Shown here piece after piece: positions 41,277 through 51,960 of a DNA stretch of 64,000 nt; position 1 is the stretch's first letter, and the number at the start of each line of letters is the position of its first letter. The position numbers and the translations under genes were made by a program. The notes beneath the pieces were generated by a model, which worked only from the letters and a program-made list of their open reading frames with translations, had not been told where the DNA came from and made no database searches. The stretch covers positions 372,001 through 436,000 of the forward strand of contig NZ_CP140151.1 of the NCBI RefSeq assembly GCF_034479555.1. The letters run 5' to 3'. The DNA comes from Chromohalobacter canadensis. GTDB taxonomy: Bacteria > Pseudomonadota > Gammaproteobacteria > Pseudomonadales > Halomonadaceae.

Positions 41277-41532
41277 ACTGCAACTCATCAACAAGCGCGG
41301 CCTCCACGCACGCGCCGCAACCAAGCTCGTGCAATGCTGCCAATCTTACGCGGCACGCGTCTGCGTCTTCCATGGCCAGCGTGAAGCGGATGCCACCAAT
41401 ATCATGTCACTGCTCATGCTAGCGGCTCCCTGCGGGACCGAACTCGACATTCAAGCCGAGGGCGACGATGCCGAGGAGGTACTCAAGGCCCTCACTGCCT
41501 TGTTCGAGGCACGCTTCGAGGAGGATGTTTGA
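41263..41532 (+). CDS. npr: Phosphocarrier protein NPr of the nitrogen PTS
   Basis: NPr (PtsO) relays phosphate from EI-Ntr (PtsP) to PtsN. The 89-residue HPr-like product has the active-site motif KRGLHARAATKLV with His15 and the conserved Ser region NIMSLLMLAAPCGTELDI. It overlaps the end of rapZ and completes the rpoN-hpf-ptsN-rapZ-npr group. ptsP is not in the window. Confidence 0.95.
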   Translation: MPRRRLQLINKRGLHARAATKLVQCCQSYAARVCVFHGQREADATNIMSLLMLAAPCGTELDIQAEGDDAEEVLKALTALFEARFEEDV

Positions 41533-41535
41533 TTA

Positions 41536-41574
41536 GCGAACAGTGTTCGCGCCTTCCCAAAGCAATGTTAGAAT
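41536..41574 (+). promoter_or_regulatory. Candidate mgtE promoter with overlapping palindrome
   Basis: A perfect 15-base palindrome GCGAACAGTGTTCGC (41536-41550) overlaps a poor -35 (TTCGCG, 41546-41551), which is followed after 17 bases by TAGAAT (41569-41574). This looks like an operator-promoter arrangement for mgtE. Confidence 0.4.
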
Positions 41575-41614
41575 GAAGCCTCGCCCTAGAATCGACAAAG
41601 GATGCCGATTCCTC

Positions 41615-42967
41615 ATGAGCCCCAATCACAAGCAATTACAGCCCCGGCTGGACCGCCTTAGCGAGGCCTTGGAAAGCGGTGCGCTGGACCAGGCGCGCCG
41701 CATGCTCAATCGCGGCCTGGCCCCGGTCGACGTCGCTCATCTGCTCGAGTCGACGCCACCGCGTGAGCGTAATGTGCTTTGGGAACTGGTCGAGCCCGAA
41801 TTGCAGGGCGATGTGCTGCAATATCTGGGCGATGATATCCAAAGCGAGTTCCTGAGCCGCATGGACGCCGAACAGCTCGTGTCGGCGACCGAAGGGCTCG
41901 ACGTCGATGACCTCGCCGACCTGCTACAACGCTTGCCCAACACGGTCATTCACGAAGTCCTGCAAGCCATGGAGGCGCAGGAGCGCCAGCGAATCGAGAC
42001 CGTGCTGTCCTATCCCGAGGACACCGCAGGCGGCTTGATGAACACCGACACCATCACCATTCGCCCGGATATCACACTGGACGTGGTGCTGCGTTATCTA
42101 CGCCGACACGAGAAGCTGCCCGATTCCACCGATACGCTGCTCGTCGTCACCCGCCGCGACGAACTGATCGGCACACTACCGCTCAATTTGCTGTTAGTGT
42201 CCGACCCTTCGATTTTGGTCCGCGAGGTCATGAATACCGATTTTGCCTCGGTGCAGGCCACGGCCTCGGACACCGATGTCGCTAGTCTGTTCGAAAAATT
42301 CGACCTGATCTCGGCGCCGGTAGTGAGCACCGACGGCGCCCTGCTGGGCCGCATCACCATCGACGACGTGGTCGACGTCATTCGCGAGGACGCCGAGCAT
42401 CAGGTTATGAGCATGGCCGGCCTCGATGAGGACGAGGATACCTTCGCGCCGGCGTGGCGCACCGGGCGCCGTCGCGCCGTATGGCTGGGCATCAACCTGA
42501 TCGCAGCGACCATCGTATCGTTCGCTATCGGCATCTTCGAATCGACCATTCAGCAAATCACCGCGCTGGCAGTGTTGATGCCCATCGTCTCCAGCATGGG
42601 CGGCATCGCCGGGTCGCAGACGCTGACAGTGCTGATCCGTGGGATTGCCCTAGGACACGTCGGCGGCGCCAACGTGCAGTGGCTGCTGGTCCGCGAAATG
42701 CTCTCGGGGATGATGAACGGTGTGCTATGGGCCGTGATCGTGGCTCTGGTCGCCATCGTGCGCTTCGACGACTACAAACTCGGCGGCATCATCGCCTTGG
42801 CGATGGTCATCAACCTGACCGTTGCCGCGCTGGCCGGCACCGTGATTCCCGTGCTACTCAAGCGCCTGAAGATTGACCCGGCGCTTTCGGGGGGCGTGTT
42901 ACTGACGACGATTACCGATGTGGTCGGCTTCGTCGCGTTCTTGGGACTGGCCGCAGCGTTTTATTGA
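41615..42967 (+). CDS. mgtE: Magnesium transporter MgtE
   Basis: MgtE is a Mg2+-gated inner-membrane channel. The 450-residue product has the cytoplasmic N domain (DVAHLLESTPPRERNVLWELV), a CBS pair (about residues 130-250, including GLMNTDTITIRPDITLD and LGRITIDDVVDVIRED), and five membrane helices in the C-terminal half with AVLMPIVSSMGGIAGSQTLTV, the segment lining the pore. I start at MSPNHKQLQ (41615); upstream starts at 41543 and 41573 lie before or within the putative promoter. Confidence 0.94.
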   Translation: MSPNHKQLQPRLDRLSEALESGALDQARRMLNRGLAPVDVAHLLESTPPRERNVLWELVEPELQGDVLQYLGDDIQSEFLSRMDAEQLVSATEGLDVDDLADLLQRLPNTVIHEVLQAMEAQERQRIETVLSYPEDTAGGLMNTDTITIRPDITLDVVLRYLRRHEKLPDSTDTLLVVTRRDELIGTLPLNLLLVSDPSILVREVMNTDFASVQATASDTDVASLFEKFDLISAPVVSTDGALLGRITIDDVVDVIREDAEHQVMSMAGLDEDEDTFAPAWRTGRRRAVWLGINLIAATIVSFAIGIFESTIQQITALAVLMPIVSSMGGIAGSQTLTVLIRGIALGHVGGANVQWLLVREMLSGMMNGVLWAVIVALVAIVRFDDYKLGGIIALAMVINLTVAALAGTVIPVLLKRLKIDPALSGGVLLTTITDVVGFVAFLGLAAAFY

Positions 42968-43004
42968 AGCGCGACGAGCGCCGCGCCATCACATGAGACA
43001 ATGA

Positions 43005-43030
43005 CGACGCGGCACCGAAGCCCCGCGTCG
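43005..43030. terminator. Hairpin between convergent mgtE and pmbA
   Basis: CGACGCGG (43005-43012) pairs with CCGCGTCG (43023-43030) across a 10-base loop. There is no good T tract on either strand, so the function is uncertain. Confidence 0.4.
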
Positions 43031-43038
43031 CCGAGCGT

Positions 43039-44379
43039 TTACTCGCCGGCCACCGTCATGTCATCGATCAGCCAACTCCCGGTGTGTACACTGCCGCGCG
43101 TATCGGTATCGTTGCCCACACCTTGAAGATTGGCGAACATATCGCGCAAGTTGCCGGCAATGGTGAACTCCTCGACGGGATGCTGGATCTTGCCATCTTC
43201 GACCCAGAAGCCCGACGCACCGCGCGAATAATCGCCGGTCACGCCGTTGACGCCTTGGCCCATCAACTCGGTAACGAGTACGCCGCGCCCCATTTGCGCG
43301 AGCAATTCATCCCGTGAGACGAGAGGCGCGTCGATACGCAGATTGCGCGCCCCACCGGCATTCCCGGTCGTGGTCATCCCCAGACGCCGCGCGCTATACG
43401 CCGAGAGCATGTAACTCGCCAAGCGCCCCTTGTCGAGGAAGACGTTCTCGCGCGTGGCGACGCCATCGTTATCGAAGGCCGTGCTCGCCATGGCGCCATA
43501 TTCACGCGGCCGTTCGCGCAGCGTGAACCACTCGGGGAAGATAGGCTCACCCAACTGACCGCACAGGAAGGATGCCTCGCGGTACAAGGCGCCCCCAGCG
43601 ATGGCGCCCATGAAACTGCCCACCAGTCCGCTGGCAAGCTCAGGCGCAAAGAGCACCGGCATCCGCCCCGTCGCTGGTGAGGTTGCCCCCAACCGGGCCA
43701 ACGTCTTCTCGGCGGCACGCCGCCCCACCACCTCGGGCGACTGCAGATCCGCCGGATTGCGTACCGAGGTATAGTCGTAATCGCGCTGCATGTCCGCCCC
43801 CTGACCGGCGATCAACATGCACGACAGCGAATGGCGGCTTCCGCGCTGGCTACCCAGAAATCCATGACTATTGCCGTAAACGCGCACGCCCTCACCGCTG
43901 GATAGGCTCGCGCCCTCGGAATTGGCGATACCCTCGACCCCACGACCGGCGGACTCGCACGCAAGCGCCAGCTCAATGGCGTCGTCGGTGCTCAACGGCC
44001 ACGGGTAATGGACGCCGAGATCCGGCAATTCCGTCGCCATCAGCGCCGCATCGGCCAAGCCCGAGGCCGGGTCTTCCGCGGTATAGCGCGCAATATCCAG
44101 CGCTTTCTCGACCACCGCGCGCAAAGATTCATCGCTCGCATCGGATGTCGACACGCTGCCCTTGCGCTGCCCCACATAAACGGTCACCGCGATCCCCTGA
44201 TCGCGCGATAGCTCGACGTTTTCCACGTCGCCCAGGCGTACACCGACCTCGATTCCCTGGTCCACGCTGGCACCCACCTCACACGCATCGGCGCCCAATC
44301 GCTTGGCCAATTCCAAGGCCTGCGCGACGCGTGCCTCCAAGCGTGCTTGCTGCTCTACGGCATCGAAGGCCTGGCTCAT
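43039..44379 (-). CDS. pmbA: Metalloprotease PmbA (TldE)
   Basis: PmbA/TldE forms a heterodimer with TldD, a zinc protease that matures microcin B17 and CcdA in E. coli; the general role is unknown. The 446-residue product belongs to the TldD/PmbA family, with RDQGIAVTVYVGQRKGSVSTSD in the N-domain and GVNGVTGDYSRGASGFWVEDG near residue 380. As expected for the E subunit it lacks the HExxxH zinc motif. It is divergent from darP, as in E. coli, and tldD lies only 740 bases away here. Confidence 0.95.
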   Translation of the reverse strand: MSQAFDAVEQQARLEARVAQALELAKRLGADACEVGASVDQGIEVGVRLGDVENVELSRDQGIAVTVYVGQRKGSVSTSDASDESLRAVVEKALDIARYTAEDPASGLADAALMATELPDLGVHYPWPLSTDDAIELALACESAGRGVEGIANSEGASLSSGEGVRVYGNSHGFLGSQRGSRHSLSCMLIAGQGADMQRDYDYTSVRNPADLQSPEVVGRRAAEKTLARLGATSPATGRMPVLFAPELASGLVGSFMGAIAGGALYREASFLCGQLGEPIFPEWFTLRERPREYGAMASTAFDNDGVATRENVFLDKGRLASYMLSAYSARRLGMTTTGNAGGARNLRIDAPLVSRDELLAQMGRGVLVTELMGQGVNGVTGDYSRGASGFWVEDGKIQHPVEEFTIAGNLRDMFANLQGVGNDTDTRGSVHTGSWLIDDMTVAGE

Positions 44380-44488
44380 GGTCTACTCCTGTACTCATAA
44401 GGCCCGAGACACTGCTCAAGGGCTCGGTAGGATTGTCGAGGAAGCCTGATATACTGCACGGTCATCCCCGAAGCATGATGGTAATGCA

Positions 44489-45007
44489 ATGTCGATCGAC
44501 CTCCCCGACCCGCACGATGAAGAGGCGGGACGCCCCAGCAAGACCCAGCGCAAGAACGAGATGAAAGCCCTGCAAGCGCTGGGTGAGCGCATCATCGCCA
44601 TGAGCGATGCCGAACGCGCACGCCTACCGCTTTCCGACGACATGCGCTTCGCGGTCGAGGAAACCTCGCGTATCCGCTCCCGCGAAGGGCGGCGTCGCCA
44701 CATGCAATACGTGGGCAAGGTCATGCGCCGCGAAGACCTTGCGGCCATCCAGGCCACGTTCGACGCCATCGAGCAGGAAAGCTTACACCGCGATAACGTC
44801 TTTCACCGGCTCGAGCAATGGCGCGACCGGCTCATCGAGGACGACAGCGCCGATGCGCTGGAGGCCTTCATCGCCGAATACCCCGAGGTCGACCGCCAGA
44901 CGCTGCGGCAACTCACCCGCAATGCCAGAAGCGAGCGTCAGCGCGAAAAGCCACCGACGAGTGCTCGCAAACTATTCAAACTGATCCGCGAAACCGCTGG
45001 CCTCTAA
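44489..45007 (+). CDS. darP: Ribosome-associated protein DarP (YjgA, DUF615)
   Basis: DarP (YjgA) associates with late 50S ribosomal precursors. The 172-residue, highly charged product has the DUF615 core: SKTQRKNEMKALQALGERIIAMSD, RHMQYVGKVMRRED and FHRLEQWRDRLIED, split along the protein. It is divergent from pmbA with 109 bases between, and is followed by a heptamer repeat. Confidence 0.94.
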   Translation: MSIDLPDPHDEEAGRPSKTQRKNEMKALQALGERIIAMSDAERARLPLSDDMRFAVEETSRIRSREGRRRHMQYVGKVMRREDLAAIQATFDAIEQESLHRDNVFHRLEQWRDRLIEDDSADALEAFIAEYPEVDRQTLRQLTRNARSERQREKPPTSARKLFKLIRETAGL

Positions 45008-45024
45008 GAAGACACGGCTTCGCC

Positions 45025-45120
45025 GCTCGAAGCTCGAAGCTCGAAGCTCGAAGCTCGAAGCCAGGAATTCTCTTCTTCCAGCTTCCAGCCGCATAGCGGC
45101 GCTCTTCCCGCTTCGAGCTT
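45025..45120. repeat. Five-copy GCTCGAA tandem repeat with a distant complementary arm
   Basis: Five perfect copies of the 7-mer GCTCGAA run from 45025 to 45059. At 45111-45120 CTTCGAGCTT is complementary to the repeat (AAGCTCGAAG), so either transcript could fold a long hairpin around an inner GCCGC-ATA-GCGGC stem near 45089-45101. The 3' arm touches the tldD stop codon. The element separates convergent darP and tldD and may act as a terminator. Confidence 0.8.
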
Positions 45121-46574
45121 TATGACTGTGTCCCACCCACGGTGAGTTCGTCGATCTTGAGTGTCGGCTGGCCCACGCCGACCGGCACTCCCTGGCCTTC
45201 CTTACCGCAGACACCGATGCCGGTATCCAGATCGAGGTCGTGCCCGATCATCGACACCTGTTGCATCACCTCCGGTCCGTTGCCAATCAAGGTCGCGCCT
45301 TTGACCGGTGCGGTGATCTTGCCATCTTCGATCAAATAGGCCTCGGAGGCAGAGAACACGAAACGTCCTGAGGTGATATCGACCTGGCCACCGCCGAAGC
45401 TCACCGCATAGATGCCCCGCTTGACGCTCTTGACGATATCCTCGGGATCATCCTGGCCGGCCATCATGCAGGTATTGGTCATGCGCGGCATGGTGACATG
45501 TGCGTAGGACTCGCGACGCGCATTGCCGGTGGGTGCCATACCCATCAAACGTGCGTTGAGCTTGTCCTGCATGTAACCCTTGAGGATACCGTCCTCGATC
45601 AGCGTGTTGCGCTGTGTCGGGGTACCTTCATCGTCGACACTCAGCGATCCGCGCCGATCAGATAGCGTCCCATCATCGACGACCGTGACGCCAGGCGCAG
45701 CCACGCGCTCGCCGATACGCCCCGCAAAGGCCGAGCTGCCTTTGCGGTTAAAGTCGCCTTCGAGGCCGTGTCCCACCGCTTCATGAAGCAGAATGCCGGG
45801 CCAGCCGTTGCCTAGCACCACCGGCATCTGACCGGCCGGCGCATCGACCGCCTCCAGGTTGACCATTGCCTGACGCACCGCTTCCTTGGCGAAGCGTTCC
45901 GCCACGTTCTCGTCACGCAGCCGGGCCATCGAATAGCGCCCGCCGCCGCCAGCACTGCCACGCTCACGACGGCCGTCGCGCACGGCGATGACGCTGACGT
46001 TAAACCGAACCAAGGGACGAATATCGGCTGCAAGCGTGCCATCGCTGGCGCGCACCATCACTACTTCATAGACACCCGACAGCGAAGCACTGACCTGCGT
46101 AATGCGCGGATCAGCGGCGCGGGCCACGCGATCCGCTGTCTTGAGCATGGCGATTTTATCCTCGGCGGAAAGCCCCGCCAAAGGATCGACATCGGCATAG
46201 CGGCGTGTAGGCATGGCGGCCTGCACTGCCTGGGGTGGCAAGCGTTGGCCACTTCGTGCGATGCCCGCTGCGATACGCCCGGTATCGGCCAACGCATCGG
46301 CACTGATCTGATTGGAGTAGGCAAAGCCGGTCTTTTCCCCGGTCAGAGTGCGTACGCCAACGCCGCCGTCGATGCTGTAGCCGGCCTCCTTGACGTCGCC
46401 GTCCTCGAGAATCCAGCTTTCTTGCCAGGTACGTTGAAAATATAAGTCGGCATAGTCTATGCCCGGCCCCATGGCGTGACCCAGGCCGGTATCCAGCGCC
46501 GCCAGGTCGAGACCGCCCGGCGCGAGGAGCAATGAGGTCGCCTGATTCAAGGCGCTGTCGTTGAGTGCGTTCAT
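45120..46574 (-). CDS. tldD: Metalloprotease TldD
   Basis: TldD is the zinc-binding catalytic subunit of the TldD/TldE protease. The 484-residue product carries the HExxxH motif in [14 protein letters not shown] near residue 252, and the family motifs [20 protein letters not shown] and [12 protein letters not shown] take the ATG at 46574, which overlaps the yhdP stop (ATGA); an upstream start at 46610 would lie inside yhdP. It ends the mreB-to-tldD run, and its partner pmbA lies nearby on the same strand. Confidence 0.96.
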   Translation of the reverse strand: MNALNDSALNQATSLLLAPGGLDLAALDTGLGHAMGPGIDYADLYFQRTWQESWILEDGDVKEAGYSIDGGVGVRTLTGEKTGFAYSNQISADALADTGRIAAGIARSGQRLPPQAVQAAMPTRRYADVDPLAGLSAEDKIAMLKTADRVARAADPRITQVSASLSGVYEVVMVRASDGTLAADIRPLVRFNVSVIAVRDGRRERGSAGGGGRYSMARLRDENVAERFAKEAVRQAMVNLEAVDAPAGQMPVVLGNGWPGILLHEAVGHGLEGDFNRKGSSAFAGRIGERVAAPGVTVVDDGTLSDRRGSLSVDDEGTPTQRNTLIEDGILKGYMQDKLNARLMGMAPTGNARRESYAHVTMPRMTNTCMMAGQDDPEDIVKSVKRGIYAVSFGGGQVDITSGRFVFSASEAYLIEDGKITAPVKGATLIGNGPEVMQQVSMIGHDLDLDTGIGVCGKEGQGVPVGVGQPTLKIDELTVGGTQS

Positions 46575-49500
46575 CGGGCGCTTTCCAGTGTCAGTTGCGG
46601 CGACGACCATGGGCCGTGCACGCGGTAATGTATCTGCGTTGCCTTATCGAGCCAGCCGCCGAAAAGCTTGTGGGCAAGGTACAATCCCACGCCTACCTGC
46701 GGCGCGCCAACAAGCACGGCCGCCAGCGGCAAATTCTGGCTCACCGGCACGGTGATACCCAGTCGCTGATTCAGTGTACGCTGCACGAGATCGGCTTCGC
46801 CTTGCAAGGTAAAGTGGGTGGCCGAACCGTCGATTTCAACCGGACCTCGGGTCACGAGCTTACCATCGAACAGCGTTGCCTCGCCGTTCACGCTGTTGAA
46901 AGCCGTTCCCTCCTGGGTAATATCGGAGAAATCCAACGTCAGCCGACGGAAGATGTTGTCCAGATTGAGCAGCCCCACCAGCTTGGCCGGCCCCGAGTCG
47001 ACCTGCCGAAAACGGCCATTGGTCAATGCCAGCGACACGCTGCCCTGCGAGCGTTCCACGGCAAACTGCCAGGGCGCGCCGGGCCATGCCAAGCGTGCAT
47101 TCAGATCGACGCTTTCGCTATTGACCACTTCGGGCTGCCCCAGGCGAACCAAGGCGTCGCCAAGATTGCTACCCTTCAAGGCCAACCGCGCGCGCGTCAG
47201 GCTATCTTCTCGCCCCGCGGTTTCCCAAGCCAGTTCGCCGCTAGCGGTCACGCCGTTGACCACCAGCGACAACGGCTTGATATCCAGACGCTGTGATGAG
47301 GTCTGCCAATCGGCATTGAGCGGACCAAAGGTTTGTCCATCATGATGCAGCTCGCCGACATGCAAGCGCCCATCGGGCCAGCCTTCCACGCCATCCGGAA
47401 GTGCTACAGGGTCCGGCGGCGTGGCGATTTCATCGCTGAGTTTCACCTTGCCGTCGCTTTGGGTGGCATCCTCGGCAGGCCACAAGGTATCAAGATCGAG
47501 ACGCGCGAGGTCAATATCCACCGGACGTGGTGCCTCTGGCCGCCACTGCGCTTCCCCCGCCGCGACGGGGCCCGCCAGCGCCAGTTGCCATCCATCCTCA
47601 AGCGGAGTGACATCGGCTTGTAATGCACCTCGGCATTGATCGTCGAGAACGACACAGGGCGTCGAGACGGCGATACGCCGCAGACCGCTCGAGATATCTT
47701 CGCCCGCGCCGCTTGATGTATCGCTCGGTACGCCCTTGGGTTGCGTGGTGACTTGACGGTTGAGATCGCGTTTGCGCAGCGCCGATATCCATTCTTGCGG
47801 GTCCAGTCGCGACGGCTGCCAGTTCACGGTCCAGCCATCCTGCTGGGTCCACTGGGGCGCTTCCGGCCAATTTTCCAACCATACCTGGCCCTGTAAGCGT
47901 TCGTCGCGTGTACGCCAGCGTAACCTCCCCCAGTCCGACAACCGCACCCGGCCACTTCCCGACGCCACATCCGCACTGACTTCTAGCGGCACCGTGTCGT
48001 CGACGGTCTTGCCAAAGGGGGCTGGCAGGCGCAGGGCCAGACCTTCGAGATCACTGGTGACGCGCACGCTCGCGTTGTCCTGATCATCGAAGGTGACCCT
48101 CGCACGATACGGCAGCGTGCCCTCGGCAAGCGCGGGCTGCGGCGCCAGGCGCGCCCAGCTCAATAGCCCCTCGGCGCTGGCACGGCCCGTGAAGGTGAAG
48201 CCGTCACCCCCCATGTCCAGCGTGCCATTCATATCCCCCCCCAATGCCCGCGCGCTCACATCACCGGTCAGCAGATCCTGATCCTTGATGTGGCGATAAC
48301 GCAGATCGCCCTGAACATCCTCGAGCGGAAGGCGCAACATGCCGAGATACAGTCGCGAGGCCTCGACACGCCCCTGGATATCGGCCTTCATCGTTTCTGG
48401 GATCGCCAGCGGAATCGTCATATCGAGATCGGCCTCGACGTGACCTTCGCTCTGCCAATCGGCGAAAGTTTCGCTGAGATCTTCCAGCGGCGCCTCGGCG
48501 AGATAATCCAGCAAGGCCTGGCTAGATCCCGTGACCGGTCCGCGCACACCCAATGTATTGCCGACCATCAAGACGCGCGCATCGCGCGTTTCCAGGCCCA
48601 AGCTAGAGGCGTGGTCCACCTGCGCGACCAGGGTCTGGTTGTCGATATCCAAATGGCCGGCAACGTTTTCCAGCGCTGGCCATTCGGGATCATAGGGAAG
48701 ACGTCCCTGCTCGACATCCAATTGCAACTGCAGACGATCATCGGGGTTGACGAATAACTCGCCCTCAGGTGCCTCGCGTTCGGTCAGCGTCTGCGACAAT
48801 GACAGGCTGCCTTGGGAGACTCGCCCGCTGACCTGCGATAGCCAATCGAGCAGTTCGTCGTCCATGGTTTGGGTGGGCAACCAGTCGAGCAGCGGCGTAT
48901 CGATTGCATCGACATCGGTAAACGCCAGGTCAAGATCGAGATGCCCGGGCGTGTCCTCGGCCATCGGTAGGTGCGTCGCGAACGTACCGTTCACCTCGGC
49001 CCCGCGCCAGTTGGCTTGCAACGCCTTGCCTTCAATGTCGAAGGCGCTGCCGTCACGCTGCCAGTCGATACGCCCGGTCGCGGCATCCAGCGCGACCGGC
49101 TGGACATAGACGTCGGGGAACGCGAGCGCCATGCCCGACTCATCACGAAAACGCACGCTGCCCGAAGCGTTGTCGGTGGTCACCCAGGCGCTGAATGGCC
49201 CGCCACCGGGGATGCTATCCCAAGCCGACACGCGTGCCCCCGTCAATGCCGTGCGTGAAAACCAGCGGCCGTCATGACGCCCTACTTCGAGGCCGGCGAC
49301 TCGCCCCTGTGGTGCCATCTCCTCGAGCATTCGTGCGTGTTCATCGGATAGCGGCAGCATGCCGCCCCAGGTGGCCAACATACCGAGGGAGAAATCACTG
49401 CTGCGCAGCCACCAGTCGGCGCCTTCAACGCGTGCCTGTAAACGCTCGGGCAAGGGGGAGCCTTCGCGGCCGTCGCCGTCGCGCTTGGCGACTAGGCCAT

Positions 49501-50461
49501 TGGCCCAGATATCCCAGCCACCATCGTCATCTCGCAACGCCTGGGCACGCACGCCGATATCCTCGAATGCCAGCGGCGGACCATCACGCCGCGTGATATC
49601 CAGCTTGGGTAGCGACAAGCGCAGGCGAGCATCCTCGAGCCGAGCATCATGCCAACGGGCCCACAGCCGTGCGTCGCCTTCTACCGTTTTCAGGGTGTAG
49701 CGTTGCTGAGCAGTCAACACCTGCCCCAGGGCACGCAACCCTTGGGCGTTGACGTCGACTTGCAGAGCGGCATTGAAGGCGCCCAGTCCACGACGCCCGG
49801 GCAGCACCTCGAGCACCGCGCTCAAGGCGGCATCCGGTTGACCTTCGACATGCATCTGGCCTTCGAGGTGGGCCTGTGAATCGCCGCCCGCCATCAGCAC
49901 GCGCGGTGCAACGAGCGTGACCTCGTCCTGACGCCCATGCAGCACCACACGCACGTCATGAATGGCGACACGCTGACGCAGAAGAGCGCCGACCCAACGG
50001 TCGATATCGGCGAGACGGAAGCGGCCCGGTGCCTGAACCTCATCGGGTACTTCCGCCGAGGGCCAACCCCATCCGCCTTCGTCACGCTGATAGAGATGAA
50101 GCGTCGCTTGCTCGACCTCGGCCCTTTCGAAAACGGGATACCCCGCGCGTAGCGACGCCAGGGTATCGAGACGCGCATGCGCGCTTTCAAGGCTCAGCAA
50201 AGGCGGCGCCTGAGGCACCTTGGCACGCAAGGTCATGCCCGAAAGCGTCGCAGACGGGTCCCAACCATGCCAATCGGCGCCGAGATTCTCAAGCTCGGCA
50301 TCGGCGCTGAAACGCTCGGAGAGCTGGGCTTCGATATCGTCGCGAAACGCATCGACCTGTGTCGCCAGACCGCGCGCTGCCAGCAACACCAGTACGATGA
50401 TGCTCAGTACCACCGCCACGACTGTGAGCGCCCAGCGCCACGCTCCTCGCAACGCATTCAT
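46571..50461 (-). CDS. yhdP: AsmA-like protein YhdP (phospholipid transport to the outer membrane)
   Basis: YhdP is a very large AsmA-like protein that spans the periplasm and, with TamB and YdbH, carries phospholipids to the outer membrane. The 1296-residue product is close to the E. coli length (1266). It has one N-terminal membrane helix at about residues 12-31, a long region of beta-strand-rich repeats forming the predicted lipid groove, and a C-terminal family segment containing [20 protein letters not shown] and [13 protein letters not shown]. It lies between rng and tldD, as in E. coli. Confidence 0.94.
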   Translation of the reverse strand: MNALRGAWRWALTVVAVVLSIIVLVLLAARGLATQVDAFRDDIEAQLSERFSADAELENLGADWHGWDPSATLSGMTLRAKVPQAPPLLSLESAHARLDTLASLRAGYPVFERAEVEQATLHLYQRDEGGWGWPSAEVPDEVQAPGRFRLADIDRWVGALLRQRVAIHDVRVVLHGRQDEVTLVAPRVLMAGGDSQAHLEGQMHVEGQPDAALSAVLEVLPGRRGLGAFNAALQVDVNAQGLRALGQVLTAQQRYTLKTVEGDARLWARWHDARLEDARLRLSLPKLDITRRDGPPLAFEDIGVRAQALRDDDGGWDIWANGLVAKRDGDGREGSPLPERLQARVEGADWWLRSSDFSLGMLATWGGMLPLSDEHARMLEEMAPQGRVAGLEVGRHDGRWFSRTALTGARVSAWDSIPGGGPFSAWVTTDNASGSVRFRDESGMALAFPDVYVQPVALDAATGRIDWQRDGSAFDIEGKALQANWRGAEVNGTFATHLPMAEDTPGHLDLDLAFTDVDAIDTPLLDWLPTQTMDDELLDWLSQVSGRVSQGSLSLSQTLTEREAPEGELFVNPDDRLQLQLDVEQGRLPYDPEWPALENVAGHLDIDNQTLVAQVDHASSLGLETRDARVLMVGNTLGVRGPVTGSSQALLDYLAEAPLEDLSETFADWQSEGHVEADLDMTIPLAIPETMKADIQGRVEASRLYLGMLRLPLEDVQGDLRYRHIKDQDLLTGDVSARALGGDMNGTLDMGGDGFTFTGRASAEGLLSWARLAPQPALAEGTLPYRARVTFDDQDNASVRVTSDLEGLALRLPAPFGKTVDDTVPLEVSADVASGSGRVRLSDWGRLRWRTRDERLQGQVWLENWPEAPQWTQQDGWTVNWQPSRLDPQEWISALRKRDLNRQVTTQPKGVPSDTSSGAGEDISSGLRRIAVSTPCVVLDDQCRGALQADVTPLEDGWQLALAGPVAAGEAQWRPEAPRPVDIDLARLDLDTLWPAEDATQSDGKVKLSDEIATPPDPVALPDGVEGWPDGRLHVGELHHDGQTFGPLNADWQTSSQRLDIKPLSLVVNGVTASGELAWETAGREDSLTRARLALKGSNLGDALVRLGQPEVVNSESVDLNARLAWPGAPWQFAVERSQGSVSLALTNGRFRQVDSGPAKLVGLLNLDNIFRRLTLDFSDITQEGTAFNSVNGEATLFDGKLVTRGPVEIDGSATHFTLQGEADLVQRTLNQRLGITVPVSQNLPLAAVLVGAPQVGVGLYLAHKLFGGWLDKATQIHYRVHGPWSSPQLTLESAR

Positions 50462-50465
50462 GGGC

Positions 50466-51929
50466 TCACATCAGCACGATGTCGTACTGCTCCTGGGAAT
50501 AGTGGGCTTCGACCTGAAAGCGAATCGTCTTGCCAATGAAAGCTTCCAGGTCCGCCACCGCTGTCGATTCTTCGTCGAGCAGGCGATCGACCACTCCCTG
50601 AGAAGCCAGCACCATGTAGGTTTCCGGGCTGTAAGCACGCTCTTCGCGCAGGATTTCCCGAAATATCTCGTAGCACACGGTCTCCGGTGTCTTGAGTGTT
50701 CCGCGTCCCTGGCAGGTCAAGCAAGGCTCGCACAAGGTCTGCTCGAGGCTTTCGCGAGTGCGCTTGCGCGTCACCTGCACCAAGCCGAGTTCGGTCACGC
50801 CAGTCAACTTGTTCTTGGCGTGGTCGCGTTCCAGCGCCTTCTCGAGAACACGCAGAACCTGGCGCTGGTGCTCGAGCTCTTCCATGTCGATGAAATCGAT
50901 GATGATGATGCCACCCAGATTGCGTAGCCGCAGCTGACGCGCGATCGCCGTGGCCGCCTCGAGGTTGGTCTTGAAGATGGTCTCCTCGAGGTTACGATGC
51001 CCAACATAACCGCCTGTATTGACATCGATGGTGGTCATCGCCTCGGTCTGGTCAATCACCAGATACCCGCCCGACTTGAGCTGCACCTTGCGACCCAGAG
51101 CCTTCTGGATCTCGTCCTCGACGCTGTAGAGATCGAACAGCGGGCGCTCGCCGGGATAGTACTCGATGCACGACTCGACATCGGGCATGAACTCCTTGGC
51201 GAACTCCTTGAGCTTGGCATAATTTTCGCGCGAGTCGATTCGTACGCGCTCAATGTCAGCGCGTAACACGTCGCGTAACGTACGGATGAATAACGGCAGG
51301 TCGTCGTAAAGAAGGGCTGGCGGTGTGGCGTTGAGCCGGCGTTCATCGACCTTGCGCCAGAGCCGCAACAAAAAATGCATGTCGGTCGCCAGCTCTTCCT
51401 GCCCCACACCCTCGGCAGCAGTGCGGATGATCACGCCCCCTGGCACTTCCTCGTGCATGGCTGCCTGAGAGGCGTCGATCAATGTCTTGAGTCGTTCGCG
51501 TTCGCCCTCATCCTCGATACGCTGAGAGACACCCGTATGCGGCGAGTCGGGCATATACACCAGATAGCGCGACGGCACCGACAGGTGCGTGGTCAAACGC
51601 GCCCCTTTCGATGCGATGGGATCCTTGGTGACCTGCACGACCAATGGCTGCCCTTCCTGGAGCAAGTGCGAGATCGTGGTGTGTTCATCGATGTTCGCGT
51701 TGGGCGCCACGACTTCGTTGACATGGATGAAGGCCGCCCGTTCGAGCCCAATATCCACGAAGGCAGCCTGCATGCCCGGCAGTACACGTACCACCTTACC
51801 CTTGTAGATATTACCCACAATGCCACGCCGACGGCTGCGTTCGATGAAGGCTTCTTGCAAGACACCGTTCTCGACCACGGCGACGCGTGTCTCCATGGGC
51901 GTCAAATTGATCAGTACCTCGCCGCTCAT
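50466..51929 (-). CDS. rng: Ribonuclease G
   Basis: RNase G is an endonuclease of the RNase E family that matures the 5' end of 16S rRNA and cleaves some mRNAs. The 487-residue product lacks the long C-terminal scaffold of RNase E. It has the S1 domain (GNIYKGKVVRVLPGMQAAFVDI) near residue 40, catalytic Asp residues in TTIDVNTGGYVG and IIIIDFIDM, and the Zn-link CLTCQGRG near residue 407. It follows maf and precedes yhdP by 4 bases. Confidence 0.96.
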   Translation of the reverse strand: MSGEVLINLTPMETRVAVVENGVLQEAFIERSRRRGIVGNIYKGKVVRVLPGMQAAFVDIGLERAAFIHVNEVVAPNANIDEHTTISHLLQEGQPLVVQVTKDPIASKGARLTTHLSVPSRYLVYMPDSPHTGVSQRIEDEGERERLKTLIDASQAAMHEEVPGGVIIRTAAEGVGQEELATDMHFLLRLWRKVDERRLNATPPALLYDDLPLFIRTLRDVLRADIERVRIDSRENYAKLKEFAKEFMPDVESCIEYYPGERPLFDLYSVEDEIQKALGRKVQLKSGGYLVIDQTEAMTTIDVNTGGYVGHRNLEETIFKTNLEAATAIARQLRLRNLGGIIIIDFIDMEELEHQRQVLRVLEKALERDHAKNKLTGVTELGLVQVTRKRTRESLEQTLCEPCLTCQGRGTLKTPETVCYEIFREILREERAYSPETYMVLASQGVVDRLLDEESTAVADLEAFIGKTIRFQVEAHYSQEQYDIVLM

Positions 51930-51960
51930 GCGTTGCCCCTAACCAGATAATCTGTCGGCA

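Noticed and set aside
45025..45059. Tandem heptamers considered as a CRISPR array
   Set aside because: The repeat unit is 7 bases with no spacers, and there are no cas genes.
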